DNA of 64,000 nucleotides from Rhodococcus sp. Z13 (GTDB lineage: Bacteria > Actinomycetota > Actinomycetes > Mycobacteriales > Mycobacteriaceae), in assembly GCF_025837095.1 (NCBI RefSeq), contig NZ_CP107551.1, positions 1,222,352-1,286,351 on the forward strand, read 5' to 3'. Made by a program: the position numbers and the translations under genes. A model generated the notes under the pieces. It was not told the origin of the DNA and did no database searches. It saw only the letters and a list, made by a program, of their open reading frames with translations. Of the stretch, positions 54,480-63,029 are shown in pieces; the first letter of the stretch is position 1, and every line of letters starts with the position of its first letter.

Positions 54480-55543
54480 AGCCACTTGTTGCGGCGGAAG
54501 GTCACGAACAGGGCGGCGGTGATCGCCACGATGACTGCGAGCACGACGTAGTAGCCGTACTCCCAGTCCAACTCCGGCATGCGGTCGAAGTTCATGCCGT
54601 AGATCCCGGCGATCATCGTGGGCACCGCGGCGATCGCGACCCACGCCGAGATGCGGCGCATGTCGGTGTTCTGCTGCACGGTGACCTTCGCGATCGCCGT
54701 GTCGAGCAGGGTGCCGAGCGTCTCGTCGAAGGCGGCGATGCGGTCGGCCACGGTGGTGTGGTGGTCGGCGACGTCGCGGAAGTAGCGGCGCACGTCCTTC
54801 GGGACCAGGACGCCGGGTGCCCGGATCAGTTGCTGCAGAGGCTCGGCGAGCGGGACCACCGCCCGGCGCAGTTGCACGATCTCGCGTTTGAGCATGTAGA
54901 TCTGCTCGACCGCGATCCGGCTGTCGGGGGCGAAGACGAGTTCCTCGAGGTCGTCGACGTCCGGCTGCACGGCCGTGGTGACCTCCAGATAGGAGTCGAC
55001 GACGTGGTCGGCGATCGCGTGCAGGACGGCGGCCGGGCCGCGTCTCAGCCGCGCCGGGTCGGCTTCGAGCCGTTTGCGCACCTGCGACAGTTCCGAGTGG
55101 TCGCCGTGCCGCACGCTGACGACGAATCCGGGACCGGTGAAGAGCATGATCTCGCCGGTCTCGACGATGTCGTTGGTGGTGGCGACGGATTCGTGCTCGA
55201 TGTAGGCGACGGTGCGCAGCACGAGGAACAGCACTTCGTCGTACCGCTCGAGCTTGGGACGCTGGTGGGCGTGGACGGCGTCCTCGACCATGAGTTCGTG
55301 GAGGGCGAAGGTGTGTGCCACCTCGGTCATCTGCTGCTCGTCGGGATGGTGCAGGCCGAGCCACACGAATCCGTCGCCGCGGCGGCGCACCTCCTCGACG
55401 GCCTCGGCGTGCGTGAAGCTCCCCGGGAGCCGGTGCCCGTCGACGTAGACCGCGCAGTCGACCACGGCGCTCTCGGCGCGCGCACTCGGCTCCGGGTGCA
55501 GCGCCGGGCCTCGACGCGCCGCGCGGGAGGGCAGGTTCGGCAT
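54476..55543 (-). CDS. corA: CorA magnesium/cobalt transporter
   Basis: A 355-residue CorA with large cytosolic N-terminal domain, long stalk helix and two C-terminal transmembrane helices joined by the selectivity motif Gly-Met-Asn (316-318), ending in the basic RRNKWL tail. It forms a homopentameric Mg channel. The ATG follows a GAGGAAGGGAG ribosome site. It corresponds to Rv1239c, the last gene of the shared order. A coupled GT-C-like gene follows. Confidence 0.93.
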   Translation of the reverse strand: MPNLPSRAARRGPALHPEPSARAESAVVDCAVYVDGHRLPGSFTHAEAVEEVRRRGDGFVWLGLHHPDEQQMTEVAHTFALHELMVEDAVHAHQRPKLERYDEVLFLVLRTVAYIEHESVATTNDIVETGEIMLFTGPGFVVSVRHGDHSELSQVRKRLEADPARLRRGPAAVLHAIADHVVDSYLEVTTAVQPDVDDLEELVFAPDSRIAVEQIYMLKREIVQLRRAVVPLAEPLQQLIRAPGVLVPKDVRRYFRDVADHHTTVADRIAAFDETLGTLLDTAIAKVTVQQNTDMRRISAWVAIAAVPTMIAGIYGMNFDRMPELDWEYGYYVVLAVIVAITAALFVTFRRNKWL

Positions 55544-55685
55544 CGGCTCCCTTCCTCGCGCGACAGTCGCTGCGACCCTTGCGGCAGCGGCTGCGACACG
55601 GTCTGGTGGTCCGTCGCGGACGCGGCCGGTCGCGTCGTCATGCTAGCCCGCCGACCCCGACGGACCGACCTGACAGACTGGTGGC

Positions 55686-56540
55686 GTGCGTATCGACCTG
55701 CATACCCATTCGACCGCGTCGGACGGCACGGACCGTCCGGCGGCACTCGTCCGTGCTGCCGCGGAGGCCGGCTTGGACGTGGTGGCCCTGACCGACCACG
55801 ACACGACGGCCGGATGGGGTGAGGCGGTCGAGGCGCTGCCGCCAGGGTTGCGGCTGGTGCGGGGGATGGAGATGTCCTGCACGGGTCGCGGTGAGGACGG
55901 CGCCCCGGTGGCCGTGCACCTGCTGGCCTATCTGTTCGACCCGCACCAGCCGGTGTTCGTCGCCGAACTCGAGCGGTTGCGGGGGGAGCGGGTGCAGCGG
56001 ATCCGGGCGATGGGAGAGGCGATGGCCGCCGACGGCCTGCCCGTCGACGTCGACGCGGTGCTCGAGGAGGCCGGGCCGTCCGCGGGACGGCCGCATCTGG
56101 CGCGGGCGCTCGTCGCGGCGGGGGTGGTGCCGACGGTCGCCGACGCGTTCACCGACCTGCTGTCGCCGCGGGGGCGTTACTACGTGCCGAAGGCCGATAC
56201 CCCGCTCGCCGATGCGGTGGCGATGGTGCGGTCCGCCGGTGGGGTGACGGTGGTGGCGCACGCCCGGGCCCGGGCGCGTGGACGGATCCTGGCGCTGGAC
56301 CACATCGAGGAACTCGCCGAGCTCGGTCTCGCGGGTGTGGAGGCGGACCATCCCGACCACGACGCCGACGACGTGCGGACGATGCGGGATCTCGCTCGCG
56401 GGCTCGGGATCGTCGTCACCGGGTCGTCCGACTATCACGGGGCGAACAAGGAGGTGCGGCTCGGCCGGTTCACCACCCACCCCGCCGCGTACGAGGAGTT
56501 GCTGGACCGGGCGACCGGTGTGGAGGTGGTCGTCGGATGA
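55686..56540 (+). CDS. PHP-domain phosphoesterase
   Basis: A 284-residue PHP protein: His-Thr-His (6-8), TDHDTTAG (36-43), EMSCTG, GRPHLARAL, HARAR and a final SDYHG, all metal-site motifs in the usual order. Closest known activities are 3',5'-nucleoside bisphosphate (pAp) and nucleotide/oligonucleotide phosphatases (RNase AM/YciV type). GTG 55686 follows CAGACT by six bases with no ribosome site, a leaderless pattern. The stop overlaps the next gene by ATGA. Confidence 0.87.
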   Translation: MRIDLHTHSTASDGTDRPAALVRAAAEAGLDVVALTDHDTTAGWGEAVEALPPGLRLVRGMEMSCTGRGEDGAPVAVHLLAYLFDPHQPVFVAELERLRGERVQRIRAMGEAMAADGLPVDVDAVLEEAGPSAGRPHLARALVAAGVVPTVADAFTDLLSPRGRYYVPKADTPLADAVAMVRSAGGVTVVAHARARARGRILALDHIEELAELGLAGVEADHPDHDADDVRTMRDLARGLGIVVTGSSDYHGANKEVRLGRFTTHPAAYEELLDRATGVEVVVG

Positions 56541-56953
56541 GGCGCGGAGGGCGAGGCTCCGGGTGGGGGCACGAGGCGTGGGAGGACGAAAACCGCTACG
56601 ACAGTGACAACTACGCGGACGAGTACTACACGAATGAGTACTACGACGACGGGTACGCCGAGCCGCCCCGGCGCGCGGGGGTGCTCGTCCGCGCCGGACG
56701 GGTGGTCTCCGGGGTGGTGTGCGGCGCGGTCCTCGTCCTGACCGTGGCGGTGTGCGTCGCCCAGTACCTCGCCGACGGCCGCGGATTTCCCGGCCCCGGG
56801 ACCACCTCGGTGGCCTCGCACGTGGCGGGAACGGTCGTGGCGGTCGCGGCGCAGGTGACCGCGGATCGTCGCCGTGGCGCATCCTCCCTGGTCGCCAGTG
56901 CTGTGGTCATCTTCACTGCATCGATTCTGATGCTGACGCAGTGGTGGGGTTAG
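56537..56953 (+). CDS. Small membrane protein with acidic, Tyr-rich N-terminus
   Basis: A 138-residue protein with a Tyr/Asp/Glu-rich cytosolic start (residues 18-42, eight Tyr) followed by three hydrophobic segments (about 56-74, 88-105, 113-133). It starts inside the PHP gene (ATGA), so the two are co-translated. I do not recognise a function. Confidence 0.75.
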   Translation: MRRGGRGSGWGHEAWEDENRYDSDNYADEYYTNEYYDDGYAEPPRRAGVLVRAGRVVSGVVCGAVLVLTVAVCVAQYLADGRGFPGPGTTSVASHVAGTVVAVAAQVTADRRRGASSLVASAVVIFTASILMLTQWWG

Positions 56954-57420
56954 GCCGCGGGGTGAGCTCGGGCGCTACCCGCCGGTAGCCGTGGCGGAAC
57001 TGCAGAAATCGGATTGCCGAACCGCATCGGGGCGTGATTCGCGGCCGTAAACTCACAGGTGAGACAGCAAAACCGTGAGACCTTCGCAATCGATGCCGAT
57101 TTGATTGTTCGTCTGCGAAGGTGGCAAACTTGCGGTCAATCCGAAGCCGGAAACCCCCGGCGGCGGACGCAGGATGGCAGAACCCCAGGGCTCGATATCA
57201 CCCAGGGCACGACGCCAGGGCCACCCGCCCGGTTCCATCACGTTCCGGAAGCCGTACAGGTTGTGCAGCGGCAACCATGATCGCGCCCGGAAGCTCAAAC
57301 CGAATATGTCCTTGGCGAATCGCCGGCAGATCGAACATCCCACGTACGGAAAAAGCCGAAATGCACGCGATTTCGTAGCAACCGGGCCTCACCGGTATCG
57401 GAACACGCAGGAGTGTCATC
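56954..57420 (+). other. Gene-free region holding the malic-enzyme leader
   Basis: This is the longest gap in the window (467 nt). The small frames in it lack ribosome sites and do not look like proteins. A TAAACT hexamer (57048-57053) might be the -10 element of a transcript that would carry a leader of about 360 nt. Its structured part is described separately. Confidence 0.6.
57060..57260 (+). promoter_or_regulatory. Candidate structured RNA leader of the malic enzyme gene
   Basis: Two strong local helices are seen. The first is CCTTCGCA (57081-57088) with TGCGAAGG (57114-57121), around a 25-nt loop. The second is a compound hairpin 57131-57171: TGCG with CGCA, TCCG with CGGA and GCCGG with CCGGC, with an asymmetric GUCAA bulge and AAACCC loop. 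GTGAGAC occurs twice (57059-57079) and CCAGGGC three times (57183-57225). Base composition is poorer in GC than in coding DNA. The AAAC-rich unpaired parts resemble riboswitch or ncRNA architecture, but I could not fit it to a known class. Confidence 0.45.
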
Positions 57421-58614
57421 GTGTCAATTGTGTCTGATACATCCACCCCCGAGAAGCTCACGCTGACCGACGAAGAGATCTTCAGCAGTCACGTGGACGG
57501 CAAGCTCTCGGTCGAGCTCACCGCTCCCCTGGAGAACCAGCGCGACCTGTCCATCGCGTACACCCCGGGTGTCGCACAGGTCTGCCGGGCGATCGCCGCC
57601 GACGAGACCCTCGTCGACCGCTACACCTGGACCAACCGCCTGGTCGTCGTCGTCTCCGACGGCACCGCGGTCCTCGGCCTCGGCAACATCGGCGCCCGCG
57701 CCTCCCTGCCGGTCATGGAGGGCAAGTCCGCGCTGTTCAAGAAGTTCGCCGGTCTGAACTCCATCCCGCTCGTACTCGACACCACCGATCCCGACGAGAT
57801 CGTCGAGACCCTCATCCGGCTGCGCCCGTCCTTCGGTGCCGTCAACCTCGAGGACATCTCCGCGCCGCGCTGCTTCGAGATCGAGAAGCGCGTCGTCGAG
57901 GCGCTCGACTGCCCCGTCATGCACGACGACCAGCACGGCACCGCGATCGTGGCCCTCGCCGCCCTCAAGGGCGCGCTGAAGGTCCAGTCCCGCGACATCG
58001 CCGACCTGCGCATCGTCATCTCCGGCGCCGGGGCCGCCGGCGTCGCCTGCACCAACATCCTGCTCGCCGCCGGTGCGCGGGACGTCGTGGTGCTCGATTC
58101 CAAGGGCATCATCTCCGCCGAGCGCGCCGACCTCGGTGACATCAAGGCGGACCTCGCGGCGCGCACCAACCCCAACGGCCGCACCGGTGGCATCGCCGAG
58201 GCTCTCGACGGCGCCGACGTCTACCTCGGTGTCTCCGCCGGCACCGTGCCCGAGGAGATCGTCGCGACGATGGCCGACAACGCCATCATCTTCGCGATGT
58301 CGAACCCGGATCCCGAGATCCACCCCGACATCGCCCACAAGCACGCCGCGATCGTCGCGACCGGTCGCAGCGACTTCCCGAACCAGATCAACAACGTGCT
58401 GGCGTTCCCCGGTGTGTTCAAGGGTGCGCTCGACGCGGGCGCCCGCCGGATCACCGAGGGCATGAAGCTTGCCGCCGCCGAGGCCATCCTCTCGGTCGTC
58501 GGTGACGAACTGGCCGCGGACAAGATCGTCCCGAGCCCGCTCGATCCGCGGGTCGCTCCCGCTGTCGCCGAGGCCGTCGCGGCCGCTGCGAAGGCAGAGG
58601 GTGTCACCGCCTGA
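57421..58614 (+). CDS. NAD(P)-dependent malic enzyme
   Basis: A 397-residue malic enzyme of the short bacterial type, oxidising malate to pyruvate and CO2. Seen: the IAYTPGVAQV substrate segment, EGKSALFKKFAG with the catalytic Lys, VMHDDQHGTA metal ligands and the dinucleotide motif GAGAAG. Cofactor cannot be fixed by eye. GTG 57421 follows CAGGAG (57408-57413) at seven bases. It has a long untranslated leader, unlike its neighbours, and a terminator follows. Confidence 0.92.
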   Translation: MSIVSDTSTPEKLTLTDEEIFSSHVDGKLSVELTAPLENQRDLSIAYTPGVAQVCRAIAADETLVDRYTWTNRLVVVVSDGTAVLGLGNIGARASLPVMEGKSALFKKFAGLNSIPLVLDTTDPDEIVETLIRLRPSFGAVNLEDISAPRCFEIEKRVVEALDCPVMHDDQHGTAIVALAALKGALKVQSRDIADLRIVISGAGAAGVACTNILLAAGARDVVVLDSKGIISAERADLGDIKADLAARTNPNGRTGGIAEALDGADVYLGVSAGTVPEEIVATMADNAIIFAMSNPDPEIHPDIAHKHAAIVATGRSDFPNQINNVLAFPGVFKGALDAGARRITEGMKLAAAEAILSVVGDELAADKIVPSPLDPRVAPAVAEAVAAAAKAEGVTA

Positions 58615-58644
58615 CGGCGACACCACCCCCGAGATCGCACCGTA

Positions 58645-58684
58645 CGCCCCGGCCGGAACCGCACAACGGTTCCGGACCGGGGCG
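58645..58684 (+). terminator. Hairpin after the malic enzyme gene
   Basis: 58645-58660 pairs with 58668-58684 in a 16-bp stem with one bulged base and a 7-nt loop, 30 nt after the stop. Confidence 0.8.
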
Positions 58685-58710
58685 TCCGGCGTTCTGGGCA
58701 GTAGGCGACA

Positions 58711-59667
58711 ATGACCGCCGTGGCGAAGAAGGCAGCACGGTTCCGGCCCGCAGCGATCGCACTCACCGTCTGTGCGGCGGTGGTGCCGGGCTGCTCGTCG
58801 TCCGTCCTCGACGACCCGGCCGCGTCGACGACGGTGACCGTCGGAGCGGGCGACGCCGCCGACGAGACCCTGCTCGCATATCTGTACGCCGGCGCGCTGC
58901 GCACCACCGGGATCGACGTGGAGGTCCGTACCGGGCTCGACGACCCGGCCGCTGCCCTGGACGCCGCCGAGGTCACGCTCGTCCCCGGCTACACCGGGCG
59001 TCTGCTCGATCGCTACGACCCGGGAGCCGGGCAGACCGACGCGGAGGACGTCTTCGCCGCGCTTGCGCGGGCGCTGCCCGACGAACTCACCGTCTCCGAC
59101 TACGCCTCCGCCCAGGATCGTGCGGTGCTGCTCGCCGACACCGCGGCGCTCGCCGCAGGGTCCATCGCCGCAGGGTCCGTCACCACGGTGGCCGACCTCG
59201 TACCGCGCTGCCCCGAACTGACCTTGCTGGTCACCGAATCCTTCGGATCCGCAGGTGGACTCGACGCCCTCGACGCCGTGGACTGCCGTCCGCGGGAGAT
59301 CCGGACCGTCGACGACGAGCGGGCCGTCGCGGACCTGACGGGACCCGGCCTGCTGCTGGGGACGACCACGACCCTGCCGGCGTTGTCCGGAACCGGCACC
59401 GATGCCACGGTGAAGGCGGTCCCGGACGTACCGGACCGCACCTCCCGCGACGAGGCGGACGCCGACGTGACCGCCGCCCCGGTGTTTCCCGCACAGAACG
59501 TGGTTCCGGTCCTCCGCAAGGGGATCCTCGGCGAACCCCAGCTCGACGCGCTCCGCACGATCGCCGGGGAACTGACCACCGCCGACCTCGCCGAACTACG
59601 GGCCCGCATCGACGACGGCGAGGATCGCGAGACGGTTGCGCGCACCTGGCTCGAGGAACACGCCTGA
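58711..59667 (+). CDS. Orphan osmolyte-type (ProX/OpuAC-like) binding lipoprotein
   Basis: A 318-residue lipoprotein with lipobox VPGC (Cys28) and a family like glycine betaine/choline/carnitine-binding proteins (DAAEVTLVPGYTGRLLDRY near residue 90, and a terminal region PVFPAQNVVPVLRK). No permease or ATPase lies beside it, so either transporter genes are elsewhere or the protein has another role. ATG 58711 is preferred; no clear ribosome site is seen. Confidence 0.8.
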   Translation: MTAVAKKAARFRPAAIALTVCAAVVPGCSSSVLDDPAASTTVTVGAGDAADETLLAYLYAGALRTTGIDVEVRTGLDDPAAALDAAEVTLVPGYTGRLLDRYDPGAGQTDAEDVFAALARALPDELTVSDYASAQDRAVLLADTAALAAGSIAAGSVTTVADLVPRCPELTLLVTESFGSAGGLDALDAVDCRPREIRTVDDERAVADLTGPGLLLGTTTTLPALSGTGTDATVKAVPDVPDRTSRDEADADVTAAPVFPAQNVVPVLRKGILGEPQLDALRTIAGELTTADLAELRARIDDGEDRETVARTWLEEHA

Positions 59668-59668
59668 G

Positions 59669-60586
59669 TCAGACCGAGCGCGCACCCATCCGCTCGCGGA
59701 GGAACACACCGAAGTCGGTGATCGCCGCGGCCGCCTCCGGTACCAGGGAGGCCTGCAGCGCCGCCACGTGCCACAGCTCGGGCTGTTCGACGAGGGTGAC
59801 ATCCACCCCCGCCGTCCGCAGCTTCTCCGCGTACCGGCACACCTGCGGATGGAACATCTCCTGCGTGCCCACCTGGATCAGCGTCGGCGGGAAACCGGTC
59901 GGATCGGCGTGCATCGGCGCGTAGTCGGGATCGGTGGGGCCCCCGTCCCCGAGGTAGGCGTCCGCCGAGGAGTACAGCCAACCGGTGTTGATGACGACGT
60001 CGTCCACCGTCGGCAGGTCGCGGGCGCCGGGATCCGTCCACGGCGACAGCAGGCCGAGCGCGGGCGGCGTGATGCCGTGGCGGTCGATCAGCCGGCGGAT
60101 GGTCGCCGCGGCGAGGCCACCCCCCGCGGAGTCTCCCGCGACCGCCGTGCCCGCCACGTCGAAGCCGTGCTCGCTCACGAGCTCGAGATAGGCCGCCTCG
60201 GCGTCGTCGACCGCTGCGGGACAGCGGTGTTCGGGGGCCAGCCGGTAGTCCAGGACGTACACCGCCGACTCCGCTGCCGCGGCGAGATGGGCCGCAAGCG
60301 ACCGGTGCGTGGCGGGGGAGCCCGCCGTGTACGCGCCGCCGTGCAAATACAGGATCGCGGTGCGACGCTCGGTGGCTCCCACCGTGATCCGCTCGGCCGG
60401 ACGCCCCGCCAGGGCGACCTTGCGGACGACCGTGTCCTTCGGCGGCCGCTGCAGGGGAGCGGCGAGCTCGAGCAGGCGACGCTGCGTGGTGAACGACCAT
60501 CGCGGCGACAGTGCGGTTCGGAAGACGGGACGTAGGAGCGTCCGCGCCACCCGAGGGGAGAGCTGAGGTGACGGTAGTTCGGGCAT
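59669..60586 (-). CDS. Alpha/beta-hydrolase of the hormone-sensitive lipase family (LipR-like)
   Basis: A 305-residue esterase with the oxyanion motif HGG (82-84), nucleophile Ser153 in GDSAGGG, and later Asp and His (ELWHVAA) completing the triad. Family members hydrolyse short- and medium-chain esters. It is the third gene of the BVMO-SDR-hydrolase operon, 8 nt after the SDR stop, and corresponds in kind to LipR of the mycobacterial mymA operon. ATG 60586 is the start; the longer frame runs through the SDR gene. It nearly abuts the convergent lipoprotein gene. Confidence 0.88.
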   Translation of the reverse strand: MPELPSPQLSPRVARTLLRPVFRTALSPRWSFTTQRRLLELAAPLQRPPKDTVVRKVALAGRPAERITVGATERRTAILYLHGGAYTAGSPATHRSLAAHLAAAAESAVYVLDYRLAPEHRCPAAVDDAEAAYLELVSEHGFDVAGTAVAGDSAGGGLAAATIRRLIDRHGITPPALGLLSPWTDPGARDLPTVDDVVINTGWLYSSADAYLGDGGPTDPDYAPMHADPTGFPPTLIQVGTQEMFHPQVCRYAEKLRTAGVDVTLVEQPELWHVAALQASLVPEAAAAITDFGVFLRERMGARSV

Positions 60587-60594
60587 AGCGCAGC

Positions 60595-61422
60595 TTAACC
60601 TTTGGGCACGACCCGTGCGGTCACTCCGGCCACGATGCGCTGGTAGGCGGGACCGGCGATGCGCACGAACGCGTCGAGCAGCTTGGCGTCGGCGCCGATG
60701 AGCACGCGCGGCTTGTTCTTCCGCACGCCGGCGAGAACGGTCTTCGCCGCGTCCTCCGGGGTGGTGCGGGCGAGCTTGCGGTCGAAGAACTCCGCGAAGG
60801 TCTTCTGGTCGTCGCCCTCCGGGACGGCGGCGTTGCGGGCGATGGCGGTCTTGATGCCGCCGGGGTGCACGCACGTGACCTGCACGGGATGCCGGGCGAT
60901 CAGCATCTCCTGGCGCAGCGCCTCGGTGAAACCGCGCACCGCGAACTTCGCCGAGTTGTAGGCGGCCTGACCGGGAATGCTCAGCAGGCCGAACAGGCTC
61001 GAGACGTTGACGACGTGACCGTCGCCCGACGCGATGAGGTGCGGCAGGAAAGCCTTGGTGCCGTTGACGACTCCCCAGAAGTCGACGTCGAGGACCCGCT
61101 CGAAGTCCTTGAACTCGGTGCGCTCGAACTCACCGTGGTAGGCGATGCCCGCGTTGTTGTACACCTGGTGCACCGCGCCGAAGTGGGCGGCGACCTGCTC
61201 GGCGTAGTCGAGGACCTTCTCGCGCTGGGTGACGTCCAGGTGGTCCGCCTTCACTTCGGCGCCGAGTTCCCGTGCGCGGCGCGCGGTCTCCTCGAGGCCG
61301 GTGGTGTCCACGTCGGAGATCGCCAACCGGGCACCCTCGGCGGCGAGGGCCAGGGTGAGGGCCCGGCCGATGCCGGAACCCGCGCCGGTGACAACGGCGA
61401 CGCGGCCTGCGAAATCACTCAT
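60595..61422 (-). CDS. Short-chain dehydrogenase/reductase (SadH-like)
   Basis: A 275-residue classical SDR with TGAGSGIG (12-19), NNAG (89-92), catalytic Ser near 141, Tyr155 and Lys159 (YNSAK) and an extra C-terminal helix region. The cofactor loop after Asp37 favours NAD or NADP undecided. ATG 61422 overlaps the BVMO stop by ATGA, so it is coupled to it. Likely oxidises or reduces an alcohol or ketone before or after the BVMO step. Confidence 0.9.
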   Translation of the reverse strand: MSDFAGRVAVVTGAGSGIGRALTLALAAEGARLAISDVDTTGLEETARRARELGAEVKADHLDVTQREKVLDYAEQVAAHFGAVHQVYNNAGIAYHGEFERTEFKDFERVLDVDFWGVVNGTKAFLPHLIASGDGHVVNVSSLFGLLSIPGQAAYNSAKFAVRGFTEALRQEMLIARHPVQVTCVHPGGIKTAIARNAAVPEGDDQKTFAEFFDRKLARTTPEDAAKTVLAGVRKNKPRVLIGADAKLLDAFVRIAGPAYQRIVAGVTARVVPKG

Positions 61423-62981
61423 CGAACTGCTGCCTCTCGGGACGGACGCTCCTGCACGGGAACATCGACGGGGGCCGGGAGATCGGCTTCGGCGACACTA
61501 CGGTACGCCTCGAGGTCGAACTTCCGGGTCTGTCGGCGGAACTCGAAGGTGAAGCCCGGCCACAGCGTGGTGTTGTTGCCGTGCTTGTCGAGATACCAGC
61601 TCGCGCACCCGCCGTTGTTCCACACGCTCGACCGCAGCGCGTGCTGCAGCTGCCGGTTGTACTCGTCCTGCACGTCCTCGCGGACCTCGACCGTGCCGAT
61701 ACGGTTGCGGTCGATCGTGCGGATCGCGTCGACGACGTACTCGAGCTGCGACTCGATCATGTACACCATCGAGGTGTGGCCCAGGCCGGTGTTCGGGCCG
61801 ACGAGGAAGAACATGTTGGGGAAGCCGGCGACGGCGCTGCCCTTGTAACCCTGCATGCCGGTCTCGTCGAAGACCTCGGCCAGCGAACGGCCGTCCTTAC
61901 CGAAGATCCCGGCGAAGGTGGGCGAGTCGGTGACGTGGAATCCGGTGGCGACGACGATGGCGTCGACCTCGCGTTCGGTGCCGTCCTTCGTGACGATGCC
62001 GTGCGGGGTGATGCGTGCGATGCCGTCGGTGACCAGGTCGACGTTCGGTCGGTCGAGCGCTGGATAGTAGTTGTTCGAGATCAGCATGCGCTTGCAGCCG
62101 ATGGCGTAGTCCGGCGTCACCTTCCGTCGCAGTTCCTTGTCGCGGATCTGGCGGCGGATCTGGAACCGCGCTGCGAGTTCGAGCGGCTTCATGAACACCG
62201 GGGCCTTGGCCAGGCCCACGACCTGCGTCTCGCGGGCGGTGTACTGCAGGGCACGCGAGAGGCGCTGGAAGCCGGGCACGTGCCGGAAGGCGAACTTCTC
62301 GGGGCCGGTGTACTCGCGGTCGAAGCGGGGGAGGATCCAGGGAGCCGTGCGCTGGTAGACGTCGAGACGTCCGACGGTGCCGGCGATGGCGGGCACGATC
62401 TGGATGGCCGAGGCGCCGGTGCCGATGACGGCGACGCGCTTGCCGGCCAGGTCGGCGTCGTGGTTCCAGCGGGCCGAGTGGAAGATCTCACCCTCGAAGT
62501 CGGTGATGCCCTCGATGTCGGGCAGCGACGGCTCGCACAGCGCTCCGACGGCGGAGACGACCACCTTGGCGCTGAACTGCCCGCGGGTGGTGGACACGTC
62601 CCAGCGATGGGTGCCGGTGTTCCACCGGGCGGACTGCACGTCGCACCCGAAGACGGTGTGCTTGCGTACGTCGTACCTGTCGGCGACCGACCGGATGTAC
62701 GCCTGGATCTCGGGCTGGGGGGAGAAGGACCGGGTCCAGCCCGGGTTGAGGGCGAACGAATAGGAGTAGAGATTGGACGGCACGTCGCACGCGGCGCCCG
62801 GATAGGTGTTGTCGCGCCAGGTGCCACCGACCTCGGAGGCGCGTTCGAGGACGAGGAATTCCTTGCCCGCCCGGGACAGCTTGACGGCCGCACCGAGTCC
62901 GGCGAATCCGCTGCCGATGATGAGCGTGTCGACCTGACGGATCTCCGCGTCGGCGACGGTATCTGTAACCGGAAGACTCAT
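61419..62981 (-). CDS. Baeyer-Villiger flavin monooxygenase (MymA/EthA type)
   Basis: A 520-residue FAD enzyme with GSGFAG (23-28), the BVMO fingerprint FEGEIFHSARW (162-172), the second Rossmann motif GTGAS (187-191) and ATGF near 347. It inserts oxygen next to a ketone using NADPH and O2. It is the first gene of a three-gene operon whose order monooxygenase, dehydrogenase, hydrolase resembles the mymA operon. ATG 62981 is only seven bases after the -10 TAGCCT, so the message is probably leaderless. Confidence 0.92.
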   Translation of the reverse strand: MSLPVTDTVADAEIRQVDTLIIGSGFAGLGAAVKLSRAGKEFLVLERASEVGGTWRDNTYPGAACDVPSNLYSYSFALNPGWTRSFSPQPEIQAYIRSVADRYDVRKHTVFGCDVQSARWNTGTHRWDVSTTRGQFSAKVVVSAVGALCEPSLPDIEGITDFEGEIFHSARWNHDADLAGKRVAVIGTGASAIQIVPAIAGTVGRLDVYQRTAPWILPRFDREYTGPEKFAFRHVPGFQRLSRALQYTARETQVVGLAKAPVFMKPLELAARFQIRRQIRDKELRRKVTPDYAIGCKRMLISNNYYPALDRPNVDLVTDGIARITPHGIVTKDGTEREVDAIVVATGFHVTDSPTFAGIFGKDGRSLAEVFDETGMQGYKGSAVAGFPNMFFLVGPNTGLGHTSMVYMIESQLEYVVDAIRTIDRNRIGTVEVREDVQDEYNRQLQHALRSSVWNNGGCASWYLDKHGNNTTLWPGFTFEFRRQTRKFDLEAYRSVAEADLPAPVDVPVQERPSREAAVR

Positions 62982-62988
62982 GTATCTG

Positions 62989-63017
62989 AGGCTAGAGCCT
63001 TACTGAGACGTGGTCAA
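62989..63017 (-). promoter_or_regulatory. Promoter of the BVMO operon
   Basis: On the minus strand TTGACC (63017-63012) and TAGCCT (62994-62989) are separated by 17 nt, a good housekeeping-type promoter. The predicted start site falls about one base before the BVMO ATG. The -35 lies inside the operator palindrome. Confidence 0.75.
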
Positions 63018-63029
63018 CAGTTGTTGACC
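63012..63029. promoter_or_regulatory. TetR operator palindrome
   Basis: A perfect inverted repeat of 8-bp arms (GGTCAACA, TGTTGACC) with a 2-nt centre lies between the divergent BVMO and TetR genes and covers the BVMO -35 hexamer. It is the obvious site for the adjacent TetR regulator, which would repress the operon and itself. Confidence 0.8.

Noticed and set aside
57060-57260. Known riboswitch classes (glycine, c-di-GMP-I, M-box, c-di-AMP, cobalamin, ZTP)
   Set aside because: Only short words agree; the full conserved cores and their order, as I remember them, are not met.
57053-57437. Short open frames on both strands in the malic-enzyme leader (57053-57343 minus; 57059-57280 and 57105-57437 plus)
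   Set aside because: No Shine-Dalgarno sites, no leaderless signal, and compositions unlike the neighbouring proteins. The RNA structure is the better explanation.
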